The notes under the pieces were generated by a model. The model had not been told where the DNA came from, did not search any database, and was given only the letters and a program-made list of their open reading frames with translations. A stretch of DNA of 64,000 bases, taken from assembly GCF_007859315.1 (NCBI RefSeq), contig NZ_VOHA01000004.1, forward strand, positions 434,001-498,000. The letters are read 5' to 3'. Shown here piece by piece: positions 32,822 through 40,718 of the stretch. The translations under genes and the position numbers were made by a program. Within the stretch, counting starts at the first letter, position 1. Every line of letters begins with the position of its first letter. This stretch comes from Reyranella sp. CPCC 100927 (GTDB lineage Bacteria; Pseudomonadota; Alphaproteobacteria; Reyranellales; Reyranellaceae).

Positions 32822-33756
32822 CCTCACGGACCTTCGGTTTCATCCTGCTCGCGGCGGCGCTGGTTGCGCCGTTCGTGGCCTATCCCGTGTTCCTGATGAC
32901 GGCGCTGTGCTTTGCGCTGTTCACCTGTGCCTTCAATCTGCTGATTGGCTATGTCGGCCTGATGAGCTTCGGCCATGCGATGTTCTTCGGCATGGCCGCC
33001 TACGTCTGCGGCCACGCCATCAAGGTCTGGGGCTGGCCACCCGAATTGGCACTGCTGGCCGGCGCCGCCGTTGCTGGTGCGCTGGGCGTTGTCACCGGTG
33101 CGCTGGCGATCCGCCGACAGGGTATCTATTTCGCCATGATCACCCTGGCGTTCAGCCAGATGGTCTTCTTCTTCTGCCTGCAGGCGCCATTCACCGGCGG
33201 CGAGGACGGGCTGCAGGGCGTGCCGCGCAGCCCCATGCTGGGCGGTCTGCTGCCGATCCAGAACGATACGGTCCTGTACTATGTCGTCCTGGCGATCTTC
33301 CTGTTCGGTTTCGGCGCCGTCTATCGCATCATCCACTCGCCGTTCGGACAGGTGCTGAAGGCGATCCGCGAGAACGAGCAGCGCGCCATTTCGCTGGGCT
33401 ACAACGCTGATCGTTACAAGCTGGTTGCGTTCGTCCTGTCGGCGACCCTGGCAGGACTGGCGGGTGCGCTCAAGGCGATCGTGATGCAGTTTGCGACGCT
33501 GACCGACGTGACGGCGGCGATGTCGGGCGAGGTCGTGCTGATGGCACTGATCGGCGGCATTGGCACCATCTTCGGACCCGTGGTCGGCGCTTTGGTGATC
33601 ATCACCATGCAGAACTACCTTGCTGCCACGGGCGAGTGGGTCCTGGTGATTCAGGGTGTCATCTTCGTCGTCATCGTGCTGGCGTTCCGCAAGGGTGTGG
33701 TCGGCGAGATCGCCGATCGCTGGCGCGCGTATACGACGCGATCTTCGAAATCCTGA
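32818..33756 (+). CDS. livM: LIV-type ABC transporter permease LivM
   Basis: I chose the ATG at 32818, which overlaps the livH stop; 312 residues. FNLLIGYVGLMSFGHAMFFGMAAYVCGHA, LAIRRQGIYFAMITLAFSQMVFF, GEDGLQGVPRS and LKAIRENEQRAISLGYNADRYKLVAFVLSATLAGLAGALKA are all LivM hallmarks. It completes the transporter livGFHM. A hairpin follows before the convergent HxlR gene. Confidence 0.92.
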   Translation: MTSRTFGFILLAAALVAPFVAYPVFLMTALCFALFTCAFNLLIGYVGLMSFGHAMFFGMAAYVCGHAIKVWGWPPELALLAGAAVAGALGVVTGALAIRRQGIYFAMITLAFSQMVFFFCLQAPFTGGEDGLQGVPRSPMLGGLLPIQNDTVLYYVVLAIFLFGFGAVYRIIHSPFGQVLKAIRENEQRAISLGYNADRYKLVAFVLSATLAGLAGALKAIVMQFATLTDVTAAMSGEVVLMALIGGIGTIFGPVVGALVIITMQNYLAATGEWVLVIQGVIFVVIVLAFRKGVVGEIADRWRAYTTRSSKS

Positions 33757-33800
33757 CACCGGCGTGTCGCCCCGGGCGGCAGCCGGGGCGGTCGGTGTCA
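33754..33800. terminator. Bipartite hairpin between livM and the HxlR gene
   Basis: An outer stem TGACACCG (33754-33761) with CGGTGTCA (33793-33800) encloses an inner stem CGCCCCGG (33768-33775) with CCGGGGCG (33783-33790). It begins on the livM stop codon and ends at the end of the convergent HxlR gene, so it can end transcription from both sides. There is no T-tract. Confidence 0.55.
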
Positions 33801-34175
33801 GCGGAGCACTCGAAGCGGCGGTCGGGGCAGGGTCGGCGGCGTCCAGACGACGCCATCCTTGGCCAATCGGGCCTTGCCCCAATCCATCATCGGCGTCAGC
33901 AGGGAAACCAGTCCGTGGCCGTCCGGCGTGAGGGCGTACATTGACCCGCTGCTGTTGCGTGTTCGCCGGATAATGCCGTCCGCCTCCAGTTCCTTGAGAA
34001 GGGATGACAGCACCTGCTGGCTGACGCCGGCGGTTGCCTTGCGCAGCTGGCCGAAACTCAGCCGGTCCAGCGACAACAGATAAAGGATGCGCACCTTCCA
34101 CTTGCCCGAGACGATGGCTAGCACCGTCTCGACGGGGCAGGGATCGAGCGCCGGGCGTTTGCGGTCGTAGGGCAC
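33798..34175 (-). CDS. HxlR family regulator
   Basis: The 125-residue protein (GTG start) has the HxlR winged helix: DPCPVETVLAIVSGKWKVRILYLLSLDRLSFGQLRKATAGVSQQVLSSLLKELEADGIIRRT, with the conserved Cys in PCPVE that can sense thiols or electrophiles in this family. It is divergent from the small membrane protein gene 89 bases away and probably controls it. Confidence 0.9.
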   Translation of the reverse strand: MPYDRKRPALDPCPVETVLAIVSGKWKVRILYLLSLDRLSFGQLRKATAGVSQQVLSSLLKELEADGIIRRTRNSSGSMYALTPDGHGLVSLLTPMMDWGKARLAKDGVVWTPPTLPRPPLRVLR

Positions 34176-34264
34176 TCCTGCGGGCTCCCAGGTCAGAAAT
34201 TTCTGTGTCTGGCGCCACCAAGGCTAGCATGGAACGCTGGCCCGTCGCTGCGTTGGAGAAGCCG

Positions 34265-34663
34265 ATGGCCCGGAAGATCCTGAAATACTCGTTGCTGGCC
34301 GGGGTTGCCTATTTCTGCTGCATGGCCGTTGCGCACTTCTTCGGGCTGAAGGTACCGATCCTGTTCGTCTACTACGACACGCCTTTCTATGCCTATCAGG
34401 ACAAGATCATCGCGTTCGCCGTCGTCACCTACGCATGTCTGTTCTTTGCCGGCGCGCAGCACGGCGCCGTCGTTCCCGCCGTGCTGGTGTCGATCTGGGT
34501 GACGGTGCTGGGCCTTGGCGCCGTGAACGTCTCGCAGGCGCTGCAGGAGGTTCTGTCCGGCCGGTCGACCACGCCTTATTGGATCCAGACCGCGCTGATC
34601 GCGGGCTACGCGATCTGGTTGACGATCTTCTACGGCCGTTCGCGGGCGCAAGGCGCGACCTGA
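34265..34663 (+). CDS. Small integral membrane protein of unknown function
   Basis: I chose the ATG at 34265, which has GGAGAAG a few bases upstream; 132 residues. About four hydrophobic helices are visible: YSLLAGVAYFCCMAVAHFFG, IIAFAVVTYACLFFAGAQHGA, VVPAVLVSIWVTVLGLGAV and YWIQTALIAGYAIWLTIFYG. I do not recognise the family. It is divergent from the HxlR gene and may be its target, and it precedes the aminotransferase gene by 70 bases. Confidence 0.75.
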   Translation: MARKILKYSLLAGVAYFCCMAVAHFFGLKVPILFVYYDTPFYAYQDKIIAFAVVTYACLFFAGAQHGAVVPAVLVSIWVTVLGLGAVNVSQALQEVLSGRSTTPYWIQTALIAGYAIWLTIFYGRSRAQGAT

Positions 34664-34733
34664 TTTTCCAGGGTTGGATCGCCGGGTCGTCCGCGCTACC
34701 GTCAGGATCATTCCGTCGATCCTGGTGAAATCC

Positions 34734-36017
34734 ATGACACTGCGTGCATCGGAGACCGAGTCCTCCATCGTCGAGACGGCGCGACGCGTGCTGCCTGCCG
34801 GCGGCTTCGGCAACACGACCAGCGAGGTCGTTATTCGCGAAGGTAAGAACGGCCGCGTCTGGGATGTCAGTGGCAATGAGTACGTCGACTTTCTGCTCGG
34901 CTCGGGGCCGATGCTGGTCGGCCATGCGCATCCCGACGTCACCAAGGCGGTGCTGGAGCAGGTGCCGCGCGGCACCACGTTCTTCGCCAACAACGAGCAC
35001 GGCATCCAACTCGCCGACGCCATCGTCGAGGCGGTCCCGTGTGCCGAGAAGGTGCGTTTCGTGTCGACCGGCTCGGAGGCGGACCTTTACGCCATGCGCG
35101 TCGCGCGCGCCTTTCGCAAGCGCGACAAGATCCTGAAGTTCGAGGGCGGCTATCACGGCATGAGCGACTACGGGCTGATGAGCCTGTGGCCGACACGGTC
35201 GGGCAACTTCCCGCAGGCGGCACCCGACTCGGCCGGCATTCCCGCCGCCTTGCGCCAGGAAATGCTGGTGGCGCCGTTCAACGATCTCGATGCGGCATCG
35301 ACGCTGATCAGCGAGCACCTCGACGATCTGGCCGGCGTGATCGTCGAGCCGATGCAACGCTCGGTTCCACCGCAGCCAGGCTTTCTCCAGGGCCTGCGCG
35401 AGATCACGCAGCGCCACGGCATTCCGCTGATCTTCGATGAAGTCGTGACCGGCTTCCGATTCGCGTATGGCGGGGCACAGGATTTCTATAGCGTGACGCC
35501 CGACATCTGCACCCTGGGCAAGGTGGTGGGCGGCGGCTTCCCGCTGGCAGCGATCGCCGGGCGGGCCGACATCATGGCGCATTTCGATCGTGGCGCCGTG
35601 GGCGAGGCGGGCTTCCTGCCGCAGATCGGCACGTTGAGCGGCAATCCCATCGCGGCGGTCGCGGGGTTGGCTACCCTGGAGGTTCTGCGTCGCCCCGGCG
35701 TCTACGAACGCCTGTTCGCCACCGGCCGTACGCTGATGGAAGGCCTGCAGGCACGCCTCGACAAGGCCGGCGTCAAGGCACGGGTGATCGGCGTGCCGCC
35801 GCTGTTCGACGTGGTGTTCGCCGACGGTGAGATGCGCGACTATCGCGATACCGCCCGCGGCGATGCGCAGATGATGCGCCGCTTCAATCAGGCCCTGCGC
35901 GAAAACGGCGTGTTCAAGGGCGACAGCAAGTTCTACATCTCGCTGGCGCACGACGAGCGCGATGTGGCCACGACACTCGCCGCGTTCGACGCCGCCGCCA
36001 GGGCGTTGGCGGCATAG
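34734..36017 (+). CDS. Class III aminotransferase, glutamate-1-semialdehyde aminomutase-like
   Basis: I chose the ATG at 34734 (MTLRASETESSIVETARRVLPAGG), giving 427 residues. PLP-site motifs are FVSTGSEADLYAMRVARAF, EGGYHGMSDYG, FDEVVTGFRFAYGG and CTLGKVVGGGFPLAAIAG, in which the Lys forms the internal aldimine. The fold is that of HemL, but a true HemL has GTPMFGGG-type differences I cannot judge, so a general amino-acid or amine transaminase is just as likely. A strong terminator follows. Confidence 0.88.
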   Translation: MTLRASETESSIVETARRVLPAGGFGNTTSEVVIREGKNGRVWDVSGNEYVDFLLGSGPMLVGHAHPDVTKAVLEQVPRGTTFFANNEHGIQLADAIVEAVPCAEKVRFVSTGSEADLYAMRVARAFRKRDKILKFEGGYHGMSDYGLMSLWPTRSGNFPQAAPDSAGIPAALRQEMLVAPFNDLDAASTLISEHLDDLAGVIVEPMQRSVPPQPGFLQGLREITQRHGIPLIFDEVVTGFRFAYGGAQDFYSVTPDICTLGKVVGGGFPLAAIAGRADIMAHFDRGAVGEAGFLPQIGTLSGNPIAAVAGLATLEVLRRPGVYERLFATGRTLMEGLQARLDKAGVKARVIGVPPLFDVVFADGEMRDYRDTARGDAQMMRRFNQALRENGVFKGDSKFYISLAHDERDVATTLAAFDAAARALAA

Positions 36018-36021
36018 CCGG

Positions 36022-36054
36022 GGGCGCGGGCCAGAGGGCCCGCGCCCAGGTTTT
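36022..36054 (+). terminator. Rho-independent terminator after the aminotransferase gene
   Basis: GGGCGCGGGCC (36022-36032), loop AGAG, GGCCCGCGCCC (36037-36047) form a perfect 11-pair stem followed by a short T-run (TTTT at 36051-36054). It stands just after the aminotransferase stop and before the convergent small protein gene. Confidence 0.75.
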
Positions 36055-36056
36055 CC

Positions 36057-36398
36057 TCAAATCACCCGACGCAGCACGTGGTGGCGGTTCTTGGTGTAGG
36101 GCCTGACTTGCGTTGCCCAGCGGCCGGCCTCCACCGCCTCCTGCCATGCCGGACTGAGCAGCACATCAGGGCTGTCGAGTTCGTAGATCGCGGTGTAGGT
36201 GGGAACATCCTCACCGGTGATCGGTTTCTTTTCACCGCCGATCATGACGGCGGCGGCCTCAGTCTTGGCGCGGCGCACAGCGCCGACGCCGGGAACCTTC
36301 TGCATGAACCCGATGTGCTCGGCGTAGATCTCGTTGAACAGATCTTCCTTGCTGGGCTCGATATCCATGGAGACGATGAATAGATATTTTCCAGCCAC
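36057..36398 (-). CDS. Small ferredoxin-fold protein, possibly DUF4286 family
   Basis: I chose the GTG at 36398 (MAGKYLFIVSMDIEPSKEDLF), because GGAGG lies six bases upstream; another GTG at 36404 sits directly on that site and is less likely. The 113 residues resemble small dimeric alpha-beta barrel proteins such as DUF4286 or EthD-like: FIVSMDIEPSKEDLFNEIYAEHIGFMQKVPGVGAVRR. Function unknown; such folds often act in minor degradation steps. It follows the NIPSNAP gene on the same strand by 12 bases. Confidence 0.65.
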   Translation of the reverse strand: MAGKYLFIVSMDIEPSKEDLFNEIYAEHIGFMQKVPGVGAVRRAKTEAAAVMIGGEKKPITGEDVPTYTAIYELDSPDVLLSPAWQEAVEAGRWATQVRPYTKNRHHVLRRVI

Positions 36399-36410
36399 GA
36401 TCACCCTCCG

Positions 36411-36737
36411 TTATTTGACCGACGAGAATGCGGTCGGCTGCAGGAGGGCGTTGCTGACGTTGGCGACGATCTGGCCGTCCTTCTCGGTTTCGGCGCGCGC
36501 CGCCAGCCATTCCGGATCGGTGGTGAAGCGCGTCCATTTCTGCTCGCGCTCGGCCAGCGACTCCCAGGCCAACAGATAGTACAGGTCCTGGTTCGACTCG
36601 CCGACGGCCACTGTCCAGAAACCGGCCTGACGAATGCCGTGCTTGTCCCACAGCTTCAACGTGATGGTTTCGAAGCGCTTGAGTAGCGCCGGCAGGCGGC
36701 CGGGCACGCAGCGATAGATGCGAAGCTCATGAATCAT
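36411..36737 (-). CDS. NIPSNAP family protein
   Basis: The 108 residues match the NIPSNAP domain: MIHELRIYRCVPGRLPALLKRFETITLKLWDKHGIRQAGFWTVAVGESNQDLYYLLAWESLAEREQKWTRFTTDPEW, seen here as the pieces HELRIYRCVPGRLPALL and YYLLAWESLAERE. The domain is a ferredoxin-like dimer of unknown chemistry, often next to catabolic genes. It is first in a two-gene unit with the DUF4286-like gene. Confidence 0.85.
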   Translation of the reverse strand: MIHELRIYRCVPGRLPALLKRFETITLKLWDKHGIRQAGFWTVAVGESNQDLYYLLAWESLAEREQKWTRFTTDPEWLAARAETEKDGQIVANVSNALLQPTAFSSVK

Positions 36738-36895
36738 GGGGCGTTTCCCTGGGCTGATGAACCGGTGCCCATCTTAGCGGTGTCGGCTCAATTGTCGCGA
36801 GTCCGCCGGCTGCACATCTGTCAGTCGGGTTTGGCCGTTCTCTGCTGGCCGGGCGGCCGGCATGCTGGAACGGTCATGTCGCGGAGGCACGGTGC

Positions 36896-37864
36896 ATGGA
36901 TTACACCACGCTTGGCCGGACCGGTTTGCGCGTCAGCGTCGCCGGCCTGGGATGCGGCGGCAACAGTCGAATCGGACGTGGTACCGGACTTGGCGAGGAC
37001 GAGTCCGTCGCGCTGGTGCGTGAGGCGCTCGATCTGGGCGTGAACTTTATCGATACCGCCGAGGCCTATGGCACGGAGGACCTTGTTGGCCGCGCCATTC
37101 AGGCCGTGCCACGCGACTCGGTGGTGATTTCGACCAAGTGCCTGACCCGCCACGGTGGAAACCTGCAGTCCGCGACCGATGTGGTCCGCGCGCTGGAGGA
37201 TTCGCTGGGTCGGCTGGGGACGGAGTATGTCGATGTCTTTCATCTGCATGCGGTGGCACCGGCGGCCTACGCGCATGCCCGCGACGTCCTGGCGCCAGCC
37301 CTGCTGCGTGAAAAGGAGAAAGGCAAACTGCGCCATCTCGGGATTACCGAGACCGGTCCTCACGATCCCCAGCAGGCGATGCTGCAACAGGCCGTTCACG
37401 ACCCATGCTGGGAAGTGATGATGCTGGCCTTTCACATGATGAACCAGGGCGCCCGTCGGCAGGTTTTTCCCCACACCCGGCGTGAGGGCATCGGCACCCT
37501 GCTGATGTTCGTGGTGCGCAATATCTTCAGCGTCCCGGGCCTGCTGGCGCAGACAGTGAAGGGCCTTGTCGCGGAGGGCCGGCTGCCTGCCCGATTCGGT
37601 GACACCGAGGCGCCGCTGGACTTTCTTTTGCATGCGGGCGGTGCCACCAGCCTCACCGATGCGGCCTATCGTTTCGCACGCCATGAACCGGGTGCCGATG
37701 TGGTGCTGTTCGGCACCGGCAAGCGCGCCCACCTGCGCGCCAACATCGAGTCGATCCTCAAGCCGCCGCTGCCGGCCGCAGACGTGCGGACGCTTTACGA
37801 TCTGTTCGGTGATCTGCAGGGTGTCGGGCTCGACCTGCCTGGTCGCGTGCAGGCGAAAGCGTGA
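36896..37864 (+). CDS. Aldo/keto reductase
   Basis: The 322-residue protein has the family tetrad: Asp and Tyr in FIDTAEAYGTEDLVG, Lys in VVISTKCLTRHGG and His in VDVFHLHAV. The N-terminal YTTLGRTGLRVSVAGLGCGG is the NAD(P)-linked group marker. It may be a sugar, aldehyde or lactone-forming dehydrogenase. GGAGG precedes the ATG. It is first in an operon with an amidohydrolase 25 bases later and an SDR, a set that would suit stepwise oxidation and hydrolysis of a lactone-forming substrate. Confidence 0.88.
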   Translation: MDYTTLGRTGLRVSVAGLGCGGNSRIGRGTGLGEDESVALVREALDLGVNFIDTAEAYGTEDLVGRAIQAVPRDSVVISTKCLTRHGGNLQSATDVVRALEDSLGRLGTEYVDVFHLHAVAPAAYAHARDVLAPALLREKEKGKLRHLGITETGPHDPQQAMLQQAVHDPCWEVMMLAFHMMNQGARRQVFPHTRREGIGTLLMFVVRNIFSVPGLLAQTVKGLVAEGRLPARFGDTEAPLDFLLHAGGATSLTDAAYRFARHEPGADVVLFGTGKRAHLRANIESILKPPLPAADVRTLYDLFGDLQGVGLDLPGRVQAKA

Positions 37865-37889
37865 TCTTGAGAGCGGAGGAGACAGGCCC

Positions 37890-38942
37890 ATGAACACGAC
37901 GGCTTCATCACCGTTTCACGGTTACCTGCCGGTACGCGAGGACTGGCTCGACCGCCGCCGCGAAGAGATCCTCGAGCCGGACCTGCCGATCGTCGATCCG
38001 CACCACCATCTCTGGGATCGGCTGGGCTGGCGCTATCTGCTGCCCGAACTGCTGGCTGACACCAACAGCGGTCATAATATCGTGGCCACGGTGTTCGTGC
38101 AGTGCCGGGCCATGTATCGCGCCGACGGTCCGGCGGAACTGAAACCGCTGGGCGAGACCGAGTTCGTGAACGGCATCGCGGCGATGAGTGCCAGCGGCGG
38201 CTATGGCCAGACCCACGTCTGCGAGGGCATCGTCGGTCATGCCGACCTGACGTTGGGCGCGCGGGTCGAGGCGGTTCTGGACGCCCATCTGCGCGTGGCC
38301 GGTGACCGCTTCCGCGGCATTCGCCACATCGCGGCCTGGGACGCCGATCCGTCGATCGGAAATCCCAACTACGCCGTGCCGCAGGATCTGATGCAGAGCG
38401 CTGCCTTTCGCGAGGGCTTCGGGCGGTTGGGCAAGCTCGGTCTGTCGTTCGACGCTTGGCTCTATCATCCGCAGATCGACGACCTCGCGGTGCTGGCCAG
38501 TGCGTTTCCCGATACGCCCGTCGTGCTCAATCACGTCGGGGGGCCGCTGCACATCGGCGCCTACACAGGCAAGCAAAAGGACGTGTTCGCCCGCTGGCAA
38601 CCCGCGATCCGGGCCCTCGCTGCCTGTCCCAACGTGCACGTCAAGCTGGGTGGCCTCGGCATGCGCATCAACGGCTTCGACTTCCACGAGAAGGATGAGC
38701 CACCGTCATCCGAAACCCTGGCCGCGACGTGGAAGCCCTATGTCGAAACCTGCATCGAGGCCTTCGGTGCGAAGCGTTGCATGTTCGAGAGCAATTTTCC
38801 CGTCGACAAGGGTTCGTATGCCTATCCGGTGTTCTGGAACGCCTGCAAGCGGCTGGCCAAGGGTGCCAGCGCATCGGAGAAGGCTGACCTGTTCAGTCGA
38901 ACCGCGGCGCGATTCTACCGGCTGGCCAGCGTAGCGCAGTGA
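37890..38942 (+). CDS. Amidohydrolase family protein (COG3618-like, lactonase type)
   Basis: I chose the ATG at 37890, which has GGAGGAGA nearby; 350 residues. Metal-site motifs are IVDPHHHLWDRLGW (H-x-H), GIRHIAAWD, VVLNHVGGP and MFESNFPVDKGSY (an Asp ligand). COG3618 members include 2-pyrone-4,6-dicarbaxylate and sugar lactone hydrolases, which fits the neighbouring aldo/keto reductase and SDR. The exact substrate is unknown. Confidence 0.85.
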   Translation: MNTTASSPFHGYLPVREDWLDRRREEILEPDLPIVDPHHHLWDRLGWRYLLPELLADTNSGHNIVATVFVQCRAMYRADGPAELKPLGETEFVNGIAAMSASGGYGQTHVCEGIVGHADLTLGARVEAVLDAHLRVAGDRFRGIRHIAAWDADPSIGNPNYAVPQDLMQSAAFREGFGRLGKLGLSFDAWLYHPQIDDLAVLASAFPDTPVVLNHVGGPLHIGAYTGKQKDVFARWQPAIRALAACPNVHVKLGGLGMRINGFDFHEKDEPPSSETLAATWKPYVETCIEAFGAKRCMFESNFPVDKGSYAYPVFWNACKRLAKGASASEKADLFSRTAARFYRLASVAQ

Positions 38943-38967
38943 CCGATCCTGCGGTGGGAGGAAACAC

Positions 38968-39720
38968 ATGACACGCCCATTGGACGGCAAGGTTGCGCTG
39001 GCGACGGGCGCCGGCAAGAACATCGGCCGTGCGATTGCGCTGGGCCTGGCGCAGGATGGCGCATCGGTGGTTGTCAACGGCCGGTCTGATCGTGCCGCCA
39101 TCGATGCGGTGGTGGGCGAGATCACAGCGGCCGGTGGCAAGGCGATGGGGTACATCGCCGACGTCGCCGATCCGCGCAGCGTGGAGCAGATGATCGCGGC
39201 AGCCGTCGATGCTCTGGGTGGCCTCGACATCGTCGTCAGCAATGCCGGCTTGCGCCGGCAGACCGCGCTGTTGGAGATGTCCTACGCGGAATGGCGCGAG
39301 ATTCTATCGGTTGCCCTGGATGGCGCCTTCATTCTCGCCAAGGCCGCTGCGCCGCACCTGATCCGACGCGGCGGTGGTGCGATCGTGGCTCTGTCGGGTG
39401 TATCGGCACATGTCGGAACCCCCAACCGCTGCCATGTCTGCGCCTCCAAGGCGGGCCTGGAAGGGTTGATGCGGGCGCTCGCCATCGAGCTGGCACCTCA
39501 TCGCATCACGTCCAACTGCGTGGCGCCCGGTGCGATCGACACGGTACGCGGTGCCGCGGCCGGCGTCTTGCCCGGCACCCTGACCGATCGGACGATCCCG
39601 CTGCAGCGCAAAGGCACGGTCGAGGAGATCGCCGCCATGGTGCGCCTGCTGGTCGGTCCCGACGGTGGCTATATCACCGGCCAGACGATCCACGTGAACG
39701 GCGGCGCGTTTTTGACGTGA
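38968..39720 (+). CDS. Short-chain dehydrogenase-like protein lacking the catalytic Tyr
   Basis: The 250-residue protein has the SDR cofactor loop ATGAGKNIGRAIALG, the structural NAG as VSNAGLR and the Ser of ALSGVSAH. The active-site motif Y-x3-K reads V-C-A-S-K, so Val stands where Tyr is expected, although the Lys is kept and His and Cys lie close by. The C-terminal INGG-like end HVNGGAF is normal. It may still bind cofactor or use another proton donor, or be non-catalytic. It is third in the aldo/keto reductase operon, and its end overlaps the convergent ampR-like gene by 47 bases. Confidence 0.85.
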   Translation: MTRPLDGKVALATGAGKNIGRAIALGLAQDGASVVVNGRSDRAAIDAVVGEITAAGGKAMGYIADVADPRSVEQMIAAAVDALGGLDIVVSNAGLRRQTALLEMSYAEWREILSVALDGAFILAKAAAPHLIRRGGGAIVALSGVSAHVGTPNRCHVCASKAGLEGLMRALAIELAPHRITSNCVAPGAIDTVRGAAAGVLPGTLTDRTIPLQRKGTVEEIAAMVRLLVGPDGGYITGQTIHVNGGAFLT

Positions 39721-40597
39721 CCGGTTCGGGCGCGGCGACGGACTGCAGCAGCCAGTCCTGGAAGGCGCGCATGGCCTTGGTCTGCTGCTTCGACTTGAGC
39801 CACGTCAGCCAGTAGGCACCCAGCGTGATCTCGACACCGAAGGGCCGCACCATGCGGCCTTGGCGCAGTTCGCGCGCGAACATCCGGACCGGCAGCAGCG
39901 CAACGCCGGCACCCTGGGCGGCGGCCTCGGCCATGGTGACCGATGAATCGAAAATGGCGCCGCGTACGACCGGGCAGGGGACGCCGGCCGCCTCGAACCA
40001 ATGCGCCCATTCATCGGCGCGGTACGAGCGTAGCAGGGTCTGGCGTGCCAGGTCCGCCGGGCGCCGCAGTTTTTTCGCGATGTCGGGTGCGCAGACCGGC
40101 GACAAGGGCGCCGTGAACAGAGGCGCTGCCTCGGTACCATGCCAGGATCCGTCGCCGAAGCGGATCGCGTAGTCCAGGCCTTCGCCCGCGATGTCGACGC
40201 GGTTGTTGTTGGTCAGCAGACGCAGGTCGACATAGGGATGGATATCGCAAAATTCCTTCAGTCGCGGCAGCAGCCATCCGGTGGCGAACGTGCCGACCGT
40301 TCCGACGGTCACCACGTCGCGAAAATGTCCGTCCTCGAACCGTTCCAACACGGCACGAATGCGGCCGAAGGAATCGGCGAGAACAGGGATCAGGGCCTGG
40401 CCTTCGTCGGTCAATGCGAGGCCGCGCGGTAATCTCCGGAACAGGCGCAGACCCAAGATTTCCTCGAGGCTGTTCACCTGGTGACTGACGGCAGCCTGAG
40501 TGACGCGCAGCTCCAAGCCGGCCTTGGTGAAGCTGAGATGACGGGCTGATGCCTCGAAGGCGCGCAACGCGTTCAGGGGAACATGGGAGTTCAACAT
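39674..40597 (-). CDS. ampR: AmpR-like LysR regulator of the adjacent beta-lactamase
   Basis: I chose the ATG at 40597 (MLNSHVPLNALRAFEASARHLSF), 307 residues. The N-terminal PLNALRAFEASARHLSFTKA, the VTQAAVSHQV helix, LLRSYRADEWAHWF and NNRVDIAGEGLDYAIRFG closely follow AmpR, the cell-wall-fragment-sensing activator of ampC in enterics and Pseudomonas. It is divergent from a class A beta-lactamase, as in inducible beta-lactamase loci. AmpR senses muropeptides rather than the drug itself. The C-terminal tail is basic and overlaps the convergent SDR gene. Confidence 0.87.
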   Translation of the reverse strand: MLNSHVPLNALRAFEASARHLSFTKAGLELRVTQAAVSHQVNSLEEILGLRLFRRLPRGLALTDEGQALIPVLADSFGRIRAVLERFEDGHFRDVVTVGTVGTFATGWLLPRLKEFCDIHPYVDLRLLTNNNRVDIAGEGLDYAIRFGDGSWHGTEAAPLFTAPLSPVCAPDIAKKLRRPADLARQTLLRSYRADEWAHWFEAAGVPCPVVRGAIFDSSVTMAEAAAQGAGVALLPVRMFARELRQGRMVRPFGVEITLGAYWLTWLKSKQQTKAMRAFQDWLLQSVAAPEPVTSKTRRRSRGSSGR

Positions 40598-40718
40598 GGT
40601 GCCTTGTCCGGGCTGAGAACGGAGACCCAAATTTTCCTAGTGGGTCGCCGGATTTATCATCGTTTGTCAATGACCATCTCCGCCGACATTTTGCGCCCGC
40701 CAGTAACGGAGAGTAGCG
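40598..40718. promoter_or_regulatory. Divergent ampR-bla intergenic region
   Basis: The 121-base gap separates the ampR-like gene from the beta-lactamase gene and must hold both promoters and the regulator site. It contains AT-richer stretches (AAATTTTCCTAG and GGATTTATCATCGTTTG) in which several T-11-A LysR-type half-sites can be drawn, but I cannot single one out. Confidence 0.4.

Noticed and set aside
34425-35951. A 508-residue minus-strand frame opposite the aminotransferase gene
   Set aside because: It is a GC-rich shadow of a clear PLP enzyme gene and has no recognisable protein features.
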